Of a stretch of DNA of 28,017 nt, positions 25,201 through 27,695 are shown one piece after another (within the stretch, counting starts at the first letter, position 1; each line of letters starts with the position of its first letter). The notes under the pieces were generated by a model, which was given only the letters and a program-made list of their open reading frames with translations, did not search any database and had not been told where the DNA came from. Origin of the DNA: Tubiluchus corallicola (taxonomy: Eukaryota; Priapulida; Priapulimorpha; Priapulimorphida; Tubiluchidae). Made by a program: the position numbers and the translations under genes. The stretch lies in NCBI GenBank assembly GCA_030141605.1, contig JAQGDQ010001721.1, positions 1-28,017 of the forward strand. Reading direction: 5' to 3'.

Positions 25201-27643
25201 TGATTAAGAGATAGTCGAACATGATACTTTAGTTCAGTCCATAGATCACTACAAAAAAGGACTTTTGATCATATAACATGATCATTACTGTCAAAAAATA
25301 ACTGAAGAATTATTTACAAATTCTCACTACACACTTATTATCGCCTAACATGATCATTACTGTCCAAAAACAGCTAAAGAATTATTTACAAATTCACAAT
25401 ATGACTTTGGGTTTCCATTGAAAAATTCATGCAGATCGTTGAAGTTAAGTTCAGTGTTATCTTCACGAAGGTGATTCATAAGTGGACAAAAACAGATAAC
25501 ATGCTCTTCTGTTTGAATGTTTAAGCCAGAACAGGAGCATAGCCTGTCCTCTCTTTTTATCATTGCCCATCTTCCAGTCTCAATAGCTAGGTTATGTGAG
25601 GAGAGGCGTAACCGAGATGTTTTAATCCTATAGAGCTCATTTACTATGATGATGATGTACACTCATATCTCGGTTTGCCGGATCTCGCTTTTACGGATAT
25701 CGGAAAAATCGGACAAAATCTGGACCGTTAAAAGTCCCGTATACTATCGACACCGTTCGTTGTTTCGCGAACTGACTGCTAGGTGGCGGGCCGTCACTTT
25801 GTTTACGTCATTACATCAGTGCAACCAAACAGCGTGTAATGACACGTGTATAACGTGTATGTCAGGTGCGGCTTGTACTAGATGTTTGTGAGACAATTAG
25901 GCCATTGATTCTACATTACCGTGGTGCCTACTGTATTAGCTCAGTATTGGGGAAATACGGACCATCGGCAAATTCGGACCGTCCTCTCCTCTCTTTTGTC
26001 CGGCAAACCGAGATGTGAGTGTATGTTATTATTTAATTTAGTAGTAATGTAATGTGTAATTCATTAGTGTAATGTTGTTTAGTTCACTAATATAGTAATG
26101 CATAGTACATTAGTTCAGCATTGTGTAGGTCAGTTGTGTACTAATATGTATATAGTACATCGGTGCAACATTGTGTAGTTCTGTAATAATATTAATAATA
26201 ATAATAATAAATGATGATGATGATGATGATGATTATGATGATGATGATAATAATAATAATAATAACAACAACAATAATAATAATAATAATAATAATTTAA
26301 AGTCGGCTTTTGGCTCAACAATTAACATTAGCTCAAAGAGCTATTATCGCCGACTGTAAATAACAACCTACAACTGCATAACAGAGAGTATTATTACCCC
26401 ACTTTTACCCTAAATACCATGCGTCAGGCAGGACAACAGCATGTACCATTTTTAAAGTCTTTGGTATGACCCGGCTGCTGGTTCGAACTCACGACCTCCC
26501 AGACGGAAAGCATACACGCTACCACTAGCCTAAACCGTCTGGTTTTGAACGTAATAACGTGGTCATATGTGACAATAAACTTTTACTACTACTGTAAATG
26601 CACTCATGATTTTCAATGTGTTCTAGTAATTGTCATTGAAAATATTGTTATCACATGTTATCGATTAGATGTAAATATCACAGGTGCCCTTTGCTTCGTC
26701 TTCTGGTTGTTTTAGAGGCTTAAAACGAGACTTAAAACCAATTGTGTTTCACCCTCCTAAAATTTTTAACTTTTACTAAAACTTTCAAAAAGGACAAGAA
26801 AAGGGTACCGAAATTAGGTTTCAAAAAATCGCCTTAAAAAATGATGTTACTTATAGCAGTTTTATGCGTATATCGTACTCGCGTTGAAAAGATTTTTTGT
26901 TTGTTTTCATTTTTAATCTCCTGCAATACTGTTTCGGCCATATTTTTCTCTCCCCTGCAAAACGTTGTGCACCCAAAACCCTTTGAATTTTTCTGTCTAA
27001 TAGTTCAGCAATAGGCTAATGCCGTAGTTGTAATTTTAATGTCTAAATTTCGACAGAGACATGGTTTCCAAAAACTGTTGTTTGCAATTTTCACGAATAG
27101 CAACCAAAAATGGCGGAAAGAGCGTCGTGAGTTTTGTTAATACAAAGATTTATTTACTGTGTTAACAGAATTACGTTTTCTACTATTACTATAAGGCTAC
27201 AAACAGATATAAATTAAAAGAAATTTTTATTTTTTTGCGTTTTTATGTTTTTGTTTTCTGATGCAGTTCACGTGAACTTATGTCAGATGTGACTGCAGTA
27301 AAACCTTTTACAAGTTCTTGCCTAGTTTTTTTTGCATTTTTTGTGTGTTTCACCCTCTTAAAAATTTTAACTTTTACTAAAGTCTATCATAAAGGATAAG
27401 AAAAGGGGTACCTGAAGTAGGTTTCAAAACAAATCGCTTTAAAAAATGATGTTACCGTATACCAGTTTTATGTGTATATCTTACTCGCACTGAAAGCAAT
27501 TTTAGTTTGTATGTGCATTTTGCACGACTGTTTTACACTTGCGCGTTTTTTGCAGCGAAAAATTATCTATCACGCTGTGGGATCGGTGGGAGGTGTCCGG
27601 TGGCAAACAGTTCACGTTAAAGAACTTCATGGAGGAAGTGAAG
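1948..27643 (+). CDS. UBA6: UBA6, ubiquitin-activating enzyme E1 (partial gene, 14 exons, 508 codons visible)
   Basis: UBA6 adenylates the C-terminus of ubiquitin with ATP, takes it as a thioester on its catalytic Cys, and passes it to an E2; in vertebrates it is the dedicated E1 for USE1/UBE2Z. Joining 1948-2019, 3592-3669, 4952-5030, 5764-5866, 7981-8176, 10446-10652, 11622-11737, 14464-14533, 16674-16745, 19997-20117, 21549-21628, 23799-23912, 25013-25140 and 27556-27643 gives one open frame. Visible in order are the nucleotide-binding loop VGCGAIGCE, the adenylation motif [28 protein letters not shown], the active Cys in [58 protein letters not shown] and WDRWEV. UBA1 has a different sequence in the FESSF and NGHVDF regions, which decides the paralogue. 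All introns are GT-AG, with no stops or frameshifts, so the gene looks functional. The 5' half and the last exons are outside the window. Family assignment is from memory of E1 sequences. Confidence 0.93.
2059..2585. mobile_element. hAT-like MITE, TIR cagggatgagaat (copy 1)
   Basis: A perfect 13-bp terminal inverted repeat, cagggatgagaat at 2059-2071 and its complement ending at 2585, bounds 527 bp. The direct repeat aagttt sits immediately outside both ends (2053-2058 and 2586-2591), a possible shortened target duplication. The interior has no transposase. Positions 2182-2368 match the core of the TA-flanked MITE at 20974-21409. A second copy lies at 24022-24514. Confidence 0.75.
2742..3218. 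mobile_element. TA-flanked MITE (Tc1/mariner/pogo-type)
   Basis: TA dinucleotides at 2740-2741 and 3219-3220 flank an element with imperfect inverted ends: cagtcatacctccgttgtc on the left and gaaaacagaggtactactg on the right. It is 477 bp long. Inside both ends there are cggttttcgacc / cggttttcaaac type subrepeats (about 2787 and 3162). No transposase frame is visible. The TA duplication suggests mobilisation by a Tc1/mariner or pogo transposase. Confidence 0.7.
3328..3552. repeat. Tandem duplication, period 114 bp, two copies
   Basis: Two head-to-tail copies with a few substitutions. The shared landmark ccactcagccatggatcc occurs at 3371 and 3485, and both copies end in caacaatttcattta. The array stops about 40 bp before UBA6 exon 2. 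Confidence 0.8.
3592..3669 (+). CDS. UBA6: UBA6 window exon 2: adenylation motif [12 protein letters not shown]
   Basis: This exon has 26 codons, phase 0 to phase 0, with acceptor ctgtag and donor gtatgg. It encodes [18 protein letters not shown], then LFRSEHIQ. The Asp after the second beta strand and the NLNRQFLFR segment are the conserved ATP-contacting parts of E1 and ThiF-type adenylating enzymes. The upstream intron holds one hAT-like and one TA-flanked MITE and a 114-bp tandem duplication. Confidence 0.93.
3720..4690. other. AT-rich intron sequence, nothing recognised
   Basis: No open frame with a recognisable domain, no tandem array and no clear inverted-end element was seen in this part of the intron between exons 2 and 3. 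Confidence 0.5.
4690..4800 (-). mobile_element. Probable hAT-type transposon end with ttcgaa repeats
   Basis: The stretch holds repeated ttcgaat/attcgaa words, including an 8-bp-arm palindrome around 4763-4781 (gttcgaat, cga, attcgaac). It stops at cgccctactg (4791-4800), whose complement cagtagggcg looks like a hAT terminus. I did not find the partner end, so it is either a truncated or solo end. Confidence 0.4.
4952..5030 (+). CDS. UBA6: UBA6 window exon 3
   Basis: This exon has 79 nt, starts in phase 0 and leaves one base (g) for the next exon. The acceptor is tttcag and the donor gtagac. It encodes [19 protein letters not shown], then ILAQQHK, the helix and strand after the adenylation motif (vertebrate E1s have a KxxxAAxxxxxxNP pattern here). 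The carried base joins exon 4 as a Val codon. Confidence 0.9.
5273..5615. mobile_element. TA-flanked MITE, TIR cagtcaacctcg family (full copy)
   Basis: TA at 5271-5272 and 5616-5617 flanks 343 bp. The left end is cagtcaacctcggatataag and the right end complements to cagtcaatcttgggtataag. The inside is a series of subrepeats around tcccttata / tctcttata, which would fold back on themselves. No transposase is present. Related pieces lie at 5636-5715 and 10699-10815. Confidence 0.75.
5636..5715. mobile_element. Right-end fragment of the same MITE family
   Basis: This 80-bp piece repeats the segment gagtacctta through tttttacataggaaaaa found at 5494-5530 and ends in accgaggttgagtgta, which is the right terminus of the family. 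It lies about 20 bp beyond the full copy, and 48 bp before exon 4. Confidence 0.6.
5764..5866 (+). CDS. UBA6: UBA6 window exon 4; 3' end is part of a tandem repeat
   Basis: This exon has 103 nt, enters with one carried base and leaves two. The acceptor is tttgtag and the donor gtaact. It encodes [17 protein letters not shown], then [16 protein letters not shown]. The last part is the conserved ALDNVxARxYxD element that leads into the Cys domain. The final bases tggacag and the donor begin a ~107-bp tandem repeat that continues into the intron, so near-identical donors recur at 5973 and 6080. Confidence 0.93.
5860..6180 (+). repeat. ~107-bp tandem repeat, three copies, starting inside UBA6 exon 4
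   Basis: Units begin with tggacaggtaa at 5860, 5966 and 6073 and end in gctgccctctatct. Unit 1 includes the last seven bases of exon 4 and its donor, and units 2 and 3 carry ctggacag followed by gtaatt. The similarity of the units is high, which points to a recent duplication. Confidence 0.88.
6296..6542 (-). mobile_element. 3' end of a LINE on the minus strand, with stem-loop and (AAT)n tail
   Basis: Read on the minus strand, a perfect 9-bp stem (cagtgggct, 6534-6542, with agcccactg, 6504-6512) is followed by about 115 nt of AT-rich sequence and a long AAT/ATT microsatellite (6386 to 6310, then degenerate to 6296). A terminal hairpin plus a simple-sequence tail is the usual 3' end of several LINE groups. 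No coding remnant is clear further up. Confidence 0.55.
6894..7050 (+). mobile_element. LINE 3' end with stem-loop (copy A)
   Basis: Arms aaggatagc (6894-6902) and gctatcctt (6929-6937) form a perfect 9-bp outer stem. Inside it agacta (6903-6908) pairs with tagtct (6919-6924). About 85 nt later comes ataaataaattgaaattga, a typical LINE tail. A sibling at 10172-10212 has the same loop and a different but still paired outer stem. Confidence 0.6.
7060..7930. other. Intron sequence, nothing recognised
   Basis: Between the LINE tail and UBA6 exon 5 I see no open frame with recognisable similarity, no tandem array and no paired transposon ends. A G/C-richer patch at 7285-7380 contains cgcttgggcg and tgatgtcatccgggatcc, without an assignable role. 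Confidence 0.4.
7981..8176 (+). CDS. UBA6: UBA6 window exon 5: catalytic cysteine exon
   Basis: This exon has 196 nt, enters with two carried bases and ends in phase 0. The acceptor is aattacag and the donor gtaacg. It encodes [51 protein letters not shown] and [10 protein letters not shown]. The Cys codon at 8117-8119 within PYCTVKSFP aligns with the thioester-forming cysteine of E1 enzymes (PxCTLKxFP). The SGT.GxKG loop and the TESY motif are also conserved. It is the longest unbroken block of near-identity to E1 proteins in the window. Confidence 0.96.
8335..8597 (+). mobile_element. LINE ORF2 C-terminal remnant (non-LTR retrotransposon)
   Basis: Frame reading CNCGFRF, stop, [15 protein letters not shown] runs to a stop after ILRTKRFQ. 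The C-x-C-G ... [10 protein letters not shown] pattern is the Cys/His end of reverse-transcriptase proteins in many LINEs. One in-frame stop (within the CNCG-to-SVEH spacer) shows that it is dead. It is followed by its probable 3' UTR, which contains the 74-bp tandem repeat. Confidence 0.75.
8667..8962 (+). repeat. 74-bp tandem repeat, four copies, in a LINE 3' UTR
   Basis: Units start with actaatgtctaatgtaat at 8667, 8741, 8815 and 8889 and differ at only a few positions (for example atattg against atcttg, ttatag against ttatgg). The array lies 70 bp after the stop codon of the LINE remnant, so it is probably part of the element. Confidence 0.9.
9035..9250 (-). mobile_element. Antisense LINE ORF2 C-terminal remnant
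   Basis: The minus-strand frame ending at 9035 reads [20 protein letters not shown]. The KT..(Y/F)KxSFF.R....WN pattern is the C-terminal motif (usually followed by LP) of several LINE reverse transcriptases. Only about 60 residues remain and no upstream domain is present. Confidence 0.55.
9473..9965 (+). mobile_element. Decayed LINE with reverse-transcriptase C-terminus (RTE-like or similar)
   Basis: The segment gtcccaagtccggataaat near 9512 and agggcatccgcc near 9550 resemble a repeat common in animal genomes. Next comes a frame from 9588: [20 protein letters not shown], then [17 protein letters not shown]. After a frameshift near 9806 it continues as [17 protein letters not shown] and [14 protein letters not shown], stop. 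[24 protein letters not shown] and LRWYGH are signatures of this LINE group. It ends in gaagaagaagaag. Frameshift and lack of upstream domains make it a pseudogene. Confidence 0.82.
10010..10285 (+). mobile_element. LINE 3' end with stem-loop (copy B)
   Basis: After an AT-rich stretch, agggcagg (10172-10179) pairs with cctgccct (10205-10212), and inside it gacta (10181-10185) pairs with tggtc through one G-T pair. The loop gactagatgactctatggtc matches copy A at 6904-6923 with few changes. The tail after it is AT-rich (agaaaataaatg). Confidence 0.6.
10446..10652 (+). CDS. UBA6: UBA6 window exon 6: second catalytic Cys half-domain
   Basis: This exon has 69 codons, phase 0 to phase 0, with a T-rich acceptor ending gtttcag and donor gtagga. 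It encodes [18 protein letters not shown], an alpha-helical region, [20 protein letters not shown] and NHK. The FESSF..KP.LFN.FW pattern is typical of UBA6; UBA1 has a shorter FEGLF.Q segment here. The reading frame stays open for over 150 nt upstream, but that part is T-rich intron without E1 similarity. Confidence 0.93.
10699..10815. mobile_element. Left-end fragment of the cagtcaacctcg MITE family
   Basis: From the TA at 10697-10698 the sequence cagtcaacctcggatataag is identical to the left end of the MITE at 5273. Similarity continues through tgagtcagaccgag and gtatctagacctg, then is lost. No right end follows, so the copy is truncated. Confidence 0.7.
11091..11472. mobile_element. TA-flanked MITE, TIR cagtcaaccctcattaaacc
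   Basis: TA at 11089-11090 and 11473-11474 flanks 382 bp. The left end cagtcaaccctcattaaacc and the right end (complement cagtccaccctcgttaaacc) are inverted with three mismatches, and the next six bases (ggact against ggacc) also pair. The inside contains ccgatttatccgat and a GC-rich half from 11340. The terminus shares cagtcaac with the MITE at 5273, suggesting related transposases. Confidence 0.82.
11622..11737 (+). CDS. UBA6: UBA6 window exon 7
   Basis: This exon has 116 nt, enters in phase 0 and leaves two bases (gc). The acceptor is ctttgcag and the donor gtaagt. It encodes [51 protein letters not shown] matches the conserved E1 segment where the Cys domain returns to the adenylation domain. 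The intron after it contains the 43-bp minisatellite and the assembly gap. Confidence 0.93.
11855..13611. repeat. 43-bp minisatellite interrupted by an assembly gap
   Basis: The unit is ctggtgacaagaaaaggtga followed by caggtgtgtttaaggtgcaagaa, 43 bp. About 30 units are visible on the two sides of the gap. Two variants alternate irregularly: ttaaggtgcaag and ttaaagcacaag, and each may carry caggtg or caagtg. The last units (13440 on) have shortened spacers. The strand is purine-rich and each unit has two ggtgac words. It lies wholly inside the intron between exons 7 and 8. Confidence 0.95.
12493..12957. other. Assembly gap, 465 N
   Basis: A run of N within the 43-bp minisatellite. Both edges are in the array, so the missing sequence is most likely more repeat units. 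All apparent open frames across it are meaningless. Confidence 0.99.
13612..14080. other. Intron sequence, nothing recognised
   Basis: No paired transposon ends, tandem array or open frame with similarity was seen between the minisatellite and the CRE-containing duplication. Confidence 0.4.
14112..14250. repeat. 69-bp tandem duplication carrying two TGACGTCA palindromes
   Basis: Two nearly identical units contain atatgacgtcatgtaatggc, a cggtacag(t/c)gccgtgcg block and gaaatgaaaacaaacaaaaa. TGACGTCA lies at 14118-14125 and 14187-14194. This is the consensus cAMP-response (CREB/ATF) site, here probably carried by a dispersed repeat rather than placed by selection. Confidence 0.8.
14225..14375 (-). 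repeat. Dispersed repeat family R, inverted copy
   Basis: The complement of this stretch matches 26743-26915 and 27345-27515: both have tatcgtactcgcgttgaaaa-like and gtaggtttcaaa / aggtttcaaa blocks in the same order, and the polymer aaaaatg... near the middle. No ends or coding content were identified. Confidence 0.6.
14464..14533 (+). CDS. UBA6: UBA6 window exon 8
   Basis: This exon has 70 nt and completes an Ala codon with two bases from exon 7, ending in phase 0. The acceptor is ttcttctag and the donor gtatga. It encodes [20 protein letters not shown] and SSE. The F..(A/T)A.LYA pattern is the helix that follows the HL.FI/HLSFL segment in E1s. Confidence 0.9.
14576..14942 (+). mobile_element. 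TA-flanked pogo-like MITE with transposase C-terminal remnant
   Basis: TA at 14574-14575 and 14943-14944 flanks 367 bp. The inverted ends are ccgtattttcccgtgtataa and, at the right, the complement of ttatacatgggaaaatacgg (one mismatch). A third copy of the inner end, ggggtctcttatacatggga, lies at 14635-14654. The element is an internal deletion of a larger transposon, because it still holds the last coding exon (see 14665-14868). Confidence 0.88.
14665..14868 (+). pseudogene. Pogo/Tigger-type transposase, C-terminal remnant
   Basis: The frame reads [27 protein letters not shown], an acidic tail and stops at 14866-14868. The pattern I(V/I)[11 protein letters not shown](L/M)DGTEDD followed by an acid-rich end is the C-terminus of pogo/Tigger-like (DDE_1) transposases. 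No catalytic domain or DNA-binding domain remains. It links this MITE to its autonomous parent. Confidence 0.8.
15025..15095 (+). repeat. Degenerate tRNA-like head, possibly of a SINE
   Basis: gagttcaaatc at 15068-15078 fits the Pol III B box, and gcggactataaccacgc just before it resembles a tRNA-Tyr-like anticodon arm. The A box is poor and the acceptor ends do not pair, so this is not a working tRNA gene. It lies 65 bp upstream of the 5S-derived sequence. Confidence 0.35.
15161..15597 (+). mobile_element. SINE with a 5S rRNA-derived head (SINE3 type), copy 1
   Basis: 15161-15275 follows 5S rRNA closely: ctacggccaaatcac, accggttctcatctgatcac, cgaagttgagcaa, gcctggttagttcttggatg and ggtgaccgcttaggaatac, which contain the internal Pol III control regions. 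It has several changes from 5S and runs straight into a 320-bp body starting aggagtaaaccttcc and ending agacagaaggatgcc, so it is a SINE and not an rRNA gene. The body is repeated at 22964-23297 and its last ~110 bp at 16303-16411. Confidence 0.9.
15606..15817. repeat. 212-nt tract made only of G and T
   Basis: Every base from 15606 to 15817 is G or T on the + strand, in irregular order with many runs of T (up to 12) and G (up to 6). It is framed by ccaaccatggttgg on the left and gactctcttggcgca (a repeat of the SINE tail) followed by ccaaccaacc on the right. All open frames in it are low-complexity shadows. It may be an assembly error. Confidence 0.9.
16177..16246. repeat. (TA)n microsatellite
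   Basis: About 27 uninterrupted TA units lie between atatacatat and atacatacacat. The run is self-complementary and sits at the arm of the inverted repeat described at 16164-16611. Confidence 0.95.
16286..16600 (-). mobile_element. Antisense retroelement that shares its 3' tail with the 5S-SINE
   Basis: On the minus strand an 86-codon frame (16620 to 16360) reads [20 protein letters not shown], then [18 protein letters not shown], and ends TVDAAAPSM, stop. The last ~40 codons onwards (16411 to 16303) align with the tail of both 5S-SINE copies, in the same frame, and the element ends in (CAA)n. The upstream part is unrelated to the SINE body. It may be the 3' end of the LINE that mobilises the SINE; I do not recognise the protein. 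Confidence 0.6.
16674..16745 (+). CDS. UBA6: UBA6 window exon 9
   Basis: This exon has 24 codons, phase 0 to phase 0, with acceptor cttgttag and donor gtatcg. It encodes [19 protein letters not shown], then RPSSK. The V(x)PEFxPSxK ending matches the end of the helix-strand unit in UBA6 (IxEFKPSNK). It is short and moderately conserved, but its position, phase and splice sites fit. Confidence 0.87.
16750..17600. other. Intron sequence, nothing recognised
   Basis: Two minus-strand open frames of 68 codons (16996-17202 and 17348-17554) show no familiar motif and no codon bias, and no repeat structure was seen. Confidence 0.45.
17631..17770 (+). mobile_element. SINE with tRNA-Gly-like head, copy 1
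   Basis: ggggttatagttcaatggta (17631-17650) fits the 5' part of tRNA-Gly with an A box. Then ttcgctttccacccgggagg gives an anticodon-loop-like ctttcca (TCC), and gggtgcaaact is a damaged B box. The sequence continues with ataaaaaaatggtacc, which also follows the head at 26467-26541 in the other SINE. The acceptor stem does not close, so it is not a tRNA gene. Confidence 0.65.
17780..17980 (-). mobile_element. Antisense LINE 3' end with stem-loop and (AAATC)n-like tail
   Basis: On the minus strand, gtccact (17978-17972) pairs with agtggac (17952-17946). About 90 nt later the sequence becomes gaaataaaaaattaaatc and repeats of aaatc until 17780. The loop contains gagaagcaaa, like the hairpin at 6504-6542. 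Confidence 0.5.
18340..18557 (-). mobile_element. Antisense LINE 3' end with stem-loop
   Basis: On the minus strand cctgcact (18557-18550) pairs with agtgcagg (18523-18516), an 8-bp stem. The sequence then runs AT-rich into a tail with aaacaaaataaacaaaata near 18375-18345. The direct duplicate catgatatctatataaatt lies at 18473 and 18493. The right arm of the stem belongs to the 84-bp tandem repeat. Confidence 0.45.
18524..18850. repeat. 84-bp tandem repeat, about 3.9 copies
   Basis: Units start with gtaaaaatgatggaatgata at 18524, 18608, 18692 and 18776. The first three are almost identical; the last diverges after gagatgagaattagtagg. It lies within the long intron before exon 10. Confidence 0.92.
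18903..19107. repeat. 29-bp tandem repeat, seven copies
   Basis: Units of tatgaacagaagtacactgt followed by gggccagtc start at 18903, 18932, 18961, 18990, 19019, 19048 and 19077. Variants are ctatgg/ctgtgg and one two-base expansion in the last unit. Confidence 0.93.
19108..19470. other. T-rich intron sequence, nothing recognised
   Basis: A short (TTATTG)n-like patch occurs at 19215-19265. No other structure was seen before the hAT MITE. Confidence 0.45.
19488..19969. mobile_element. hAT-type MITE, 482 bp, with 8-bp target duplication
   Basis: A perfect 16-bp terminal inverted repeat, caggggtgtgcaaatt at 19488-19503 and its complement at 19954-19969, is flanked by the exact 8-bp duplication gcttagtg (19480-19487 and 19970-19977). 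This end sequence with gcggcccg next to it is characteristic of hAT elements in animals. The interior lacks a transposase. The intact ends and duplication indicate a relatively young insertion. Confidence 0.95.
19997..20117 (+). CDS. UBA6: UBA6 window exon 10; acceptor lies 27 bp after a hAT MITE
   Basis: This exon has 121 nt, enters in phase 0 and leaves one base. The acceptor is ttatttag and the donor gtacaa. It encodes [40 protein letters not shown]. This is the variable acidic linker of UBA6 (human VVQTDETARKPD). The hAT-type MITE ends at 19969 and its target duplication at 19977, leaving only 19 bases of pre-insertion intron before the exon. Confidence 0.88.
20201..20925. repeat. 19-20-bp satellite, about 37 units
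   Basis: The unit is tgagatattgtcatttttag (20 bp) with a common 19-bp form lacking one T. Point variants are gaagtattg, gaggtattg and ttgtggtg. Every unit has an attttag followed by tgag, so it supplies many acceptor-like words in the intron before exon 11. Confidence 0.95.
20974..21409. mobile_element. TA-flanked MITE, TIR cactcgtatctcggtttgcc (copy 1)
   Basis: TA at 20972-20973 and 21410-21411 flanks 436 bp. The left end cactcgtatctcggtttgcc and the right end (complement cactcgtatctcggtgtgcc) differ at one base. The core 21084-21270 is shared, without indels, with the hAT-like MITEs at 2059 and 24022. No transposase is present. Confidence 0.9.
21549..21628 (+). CDS. UBA6: UBA6 window exon 11: FEKDDD..NGHVDF
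   Basis: This exon has 80 nt, enters with one carried base and ends in phase 0. The acceptor is ttcgcatag and the donor gtgagt. It encodes [20 protein letters not shown], then DFVTAAS. FEKDDD is the crossover-loop motif of E1s, and the following NGHVDF is closer to UBA6 than to UBA1 (NFHMDF). The exon end after TAAS is fixed by the join to NLRA in exon 12. Confidence 0.94.
21671..22340 (+). mobile_element. LINE 3' region with internal duplications
   Basis: A ~90-bp segment with ttttatccatcacttct and aaaccttcggttttttg occurs at 21671-21760 and again at 22240-22335. Between them lie the reverse-transcriptase C-terminus remnant and a 147-bp tandem duplication (21849-21995 and 21996-22141) that repeats the last 35 codons and the 3' UTR. 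Confidence 0.75.
21771..21956 (+). pseudogene. LINE reverse transcriptase C-terminus (CR1/Jockey-like group)
   Basis: The frame reads [20 protein letters not shown], then [17 protein letters not shown], with a stop at 21954-21956. YNTR....[16 protein letters not shown] is the terminal motif of many LINE ORF2 proteins. The tandem unit at 21996-22103 repeats GPKLWN(T)LPPNV to the same stop, with mostly conservative changes. The rest of the polymerase is absent. Confidence 0.85.
22623..22693 (+). repeat. tRNA-Lys-like pseudogene or SINE head
   Basis: tagctcaaatgg fits the A box, tgggaattttaatccca forms a perfect 5-bp anticodon stem with a loop reading TTT (Lys), and gggttcaagtc fits the B box. 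Most of the acceptor stem pairs (gaaccaa with ttggtgc) but the T stem is broken. No tRNA-Lys gene would have these mismatches, so it is a pseudogene or a SINE head. Confidence 0.6.
22964..23297 (+). mobile_element. 5S-SINE body, copy 2 (5S head missing)
   Basis: From accatgtgtagaggagtaaa to gacagaaggatgcc this copy is very close to the body of the SINE at 15265-15595. It starts exactly where the 5S-like part ends in copy 1, so either it is 5'-truncated at that point or the body also moves alone. The two copies differ by point changes, including tgagcaac/taagcaac and a two-base difference near 23163. Confidence 0.88.
23470..23547. repeat. Imperfect hairpin in a G/C-richer intron patch
   Basis: The right arm acctcgtacgtcattc (23532-23547) pairs with gaatgacgt (23470-23478) plus acgaggt (23492-23498); 13 bases of the left arm bulge out. 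A donor-like aaaaaggtaagc follows at about 23618. No acceptor gives an in-frame exon that fits UBA6 phase. Confidence 0.5.
23799..23912 (+). CDS. UBA6: UBA6 window exon 12: [18 protein letters not shown]
   Basis: This exon has 38 codons, phase 0 to phase 0, with acceptor cgttacag and donor gtaagt. It encodes [38 protein letters not shown]. This is one of the most conserved E1 blocks: the [33 protein letters not shown] helix pair that closes the active adenylation site. It is clearly more GC-rich than the flanking intron. Confidence 0.96.
24022..24514. mobile_element. hAT-like MITE, TIR cagggatgagaat (copy 2)
   Basis: The 493-bp element has the same 13-bp inverted ends as the copy at 2059. 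It is collinear with that copy along its whole length, with a shorter 3' part (the aaggggggctttgtccc segment of copy 1 is missing). Core 24145-24331 matches the TA-flanked MITE core. No clear target duplication is visible. Confidence 0.8.
24840..24982 (+). mobile_element. Possible retroelement 3' end with (ACA)n tail
   Basis: A segment with gtaacacctccatgtatg and gtgacctgtgacag runs into about six ACA units (24959-24979). The form fits a SINE or LINE end with a CAA tail, but no second copy in the window confirms it. It ends 30 bp before exon 13. Confidence 0.3.
25013..25140 (+). CDS. UBA6: UBA6 window exon 13
   Basis: This exon has 128 nt, enters in phase 0 and leaves two bases (aa). The acceptor is tttgtttag and the donor gtaagt. 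It encodes [40 protein letters not shown] and PV. The EL.KV....[12 protein letters not shown] pattern matches the E1 segment before the ubiquitin-fold domain (YKNCFLNLAIP in human UBA6). Confidence 0.95.
25275..25400. repeat. 72-bp partial tandem duplication
   Basis: aacatgatcattactgtc followed by ga(a/)gaattatttacaaattc occurs at 25275 and 25347. It lies at the 3' end of the antisense LINE remnant, probably in its 3' UTR. Confidence 0.75.
25357..25655 (-). mobile_element. Antisense LINE ORF2 C-terminal remnant
   Basis: The minus-strand frame reads [16 protein letters not shown], then REDRLCSC and [16 protein letters not shown], and ends at 25357. [15 protein letters not shown]...R..RLC.C...EEHv...CP is the Cys-containing C-terminal domain of LINE reverse transcriptases. 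The TA-flanked MITE at 25660 lies directly at its upstream edge, so the LINE is cut there or was broken by the insertion. Confidence 0.78.
25660..26021. mobile_element. TA-flanked MITE, TIR cactcatatctcggtttgcc (copy 2)
   Basis: TA at 25658-25659 and 26022-26023 flanks 362 bp. The left end cactcatatctcggtttgcc and the right end (complement cactcacatctcggtttgcc) differ at one base. It is a shorter relative of the MITE at 20974, missing about 75 bp of the core. No transposase is present. Confidence 0.88.
26184..26296. repeat. Compound (AAT)n / (GAT)n microsatellite
   Basis: AAT units, then GAT units, then AAT with a few AAC. The AAT end (26262-26296) is the tail of the antisense tRNA-headed SINE next to it. 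Poly-Asn, Asp and His frames here are artefacts. Confidence 0.95.
26296..26541 (-). mobile_element. SINE with tRNA-Gly-like head, copy 2 (minus strand)
   Basis: Read on the minus strand from 26541: ggtttaggctagtggtag is an A box, ctttccg is a Gly (TCC) anticodon-like loop, and gagttcgaacc (26490-26480) is a good B box. Then the body runs through ttaaaaatggtac and tgttgtcctgcctgacgc to gccgactttaaatta and an ATT-type tail. The head and the aaaatggtac junction also occur at 17631. Confidence 0.8.
26743..26915 (+). repeat. Dispersed repeat family R, direct copy 1
   Basis: gtttcaccctcctaaaa, tttttaacttttactaaa, aaaatgatgttac and gcgtatatcgtactcgcgtt occur in the same order at 27345-27515. The complement occurs at 14225-14375. 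No ends or coding content were found. Confidence 0.75.
27345..27511 (+). repeat. Dispersed repeat family R, direct copy 2, close to exon 14
   Basis: This copy is parallel to 26743-26915 with about one change in eight bases. It ends 44 bp before the exon 14 start, so most of the sequence upstream of the branch point is repeat-derived. Confidence 0.75.
27556..27643 (+). CDS. UBA6: UBA6 window exon 14: start of the ubiquitin-fold domain
   Basis: This exon has 88 nt, enters with two carried bases (making Asn) and ends in phase 0. The acceptor is ttttttgcag and the donor gtaagt. It encodes [18 protein letters not shown], then [11 protein letters not shown]. The WDRW motif opens the C-terminal ubiquitin-fold domain that binds E2 enzymes. 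The next exon is expected to begin near DKYGI but was not found before 28017. Confidence 0.95.
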
Positions 27644-27695
27644 GTAAGTTTTCTGCTGATAGTGATAACATTTGCTTGAGCCACGGGGTGTGACT

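Noticed and set aside
26130-26359. Poly-Asn, poly-Asp and poly-His frames
   Set aside because: They are translations of the trinucleotide microsatellite.
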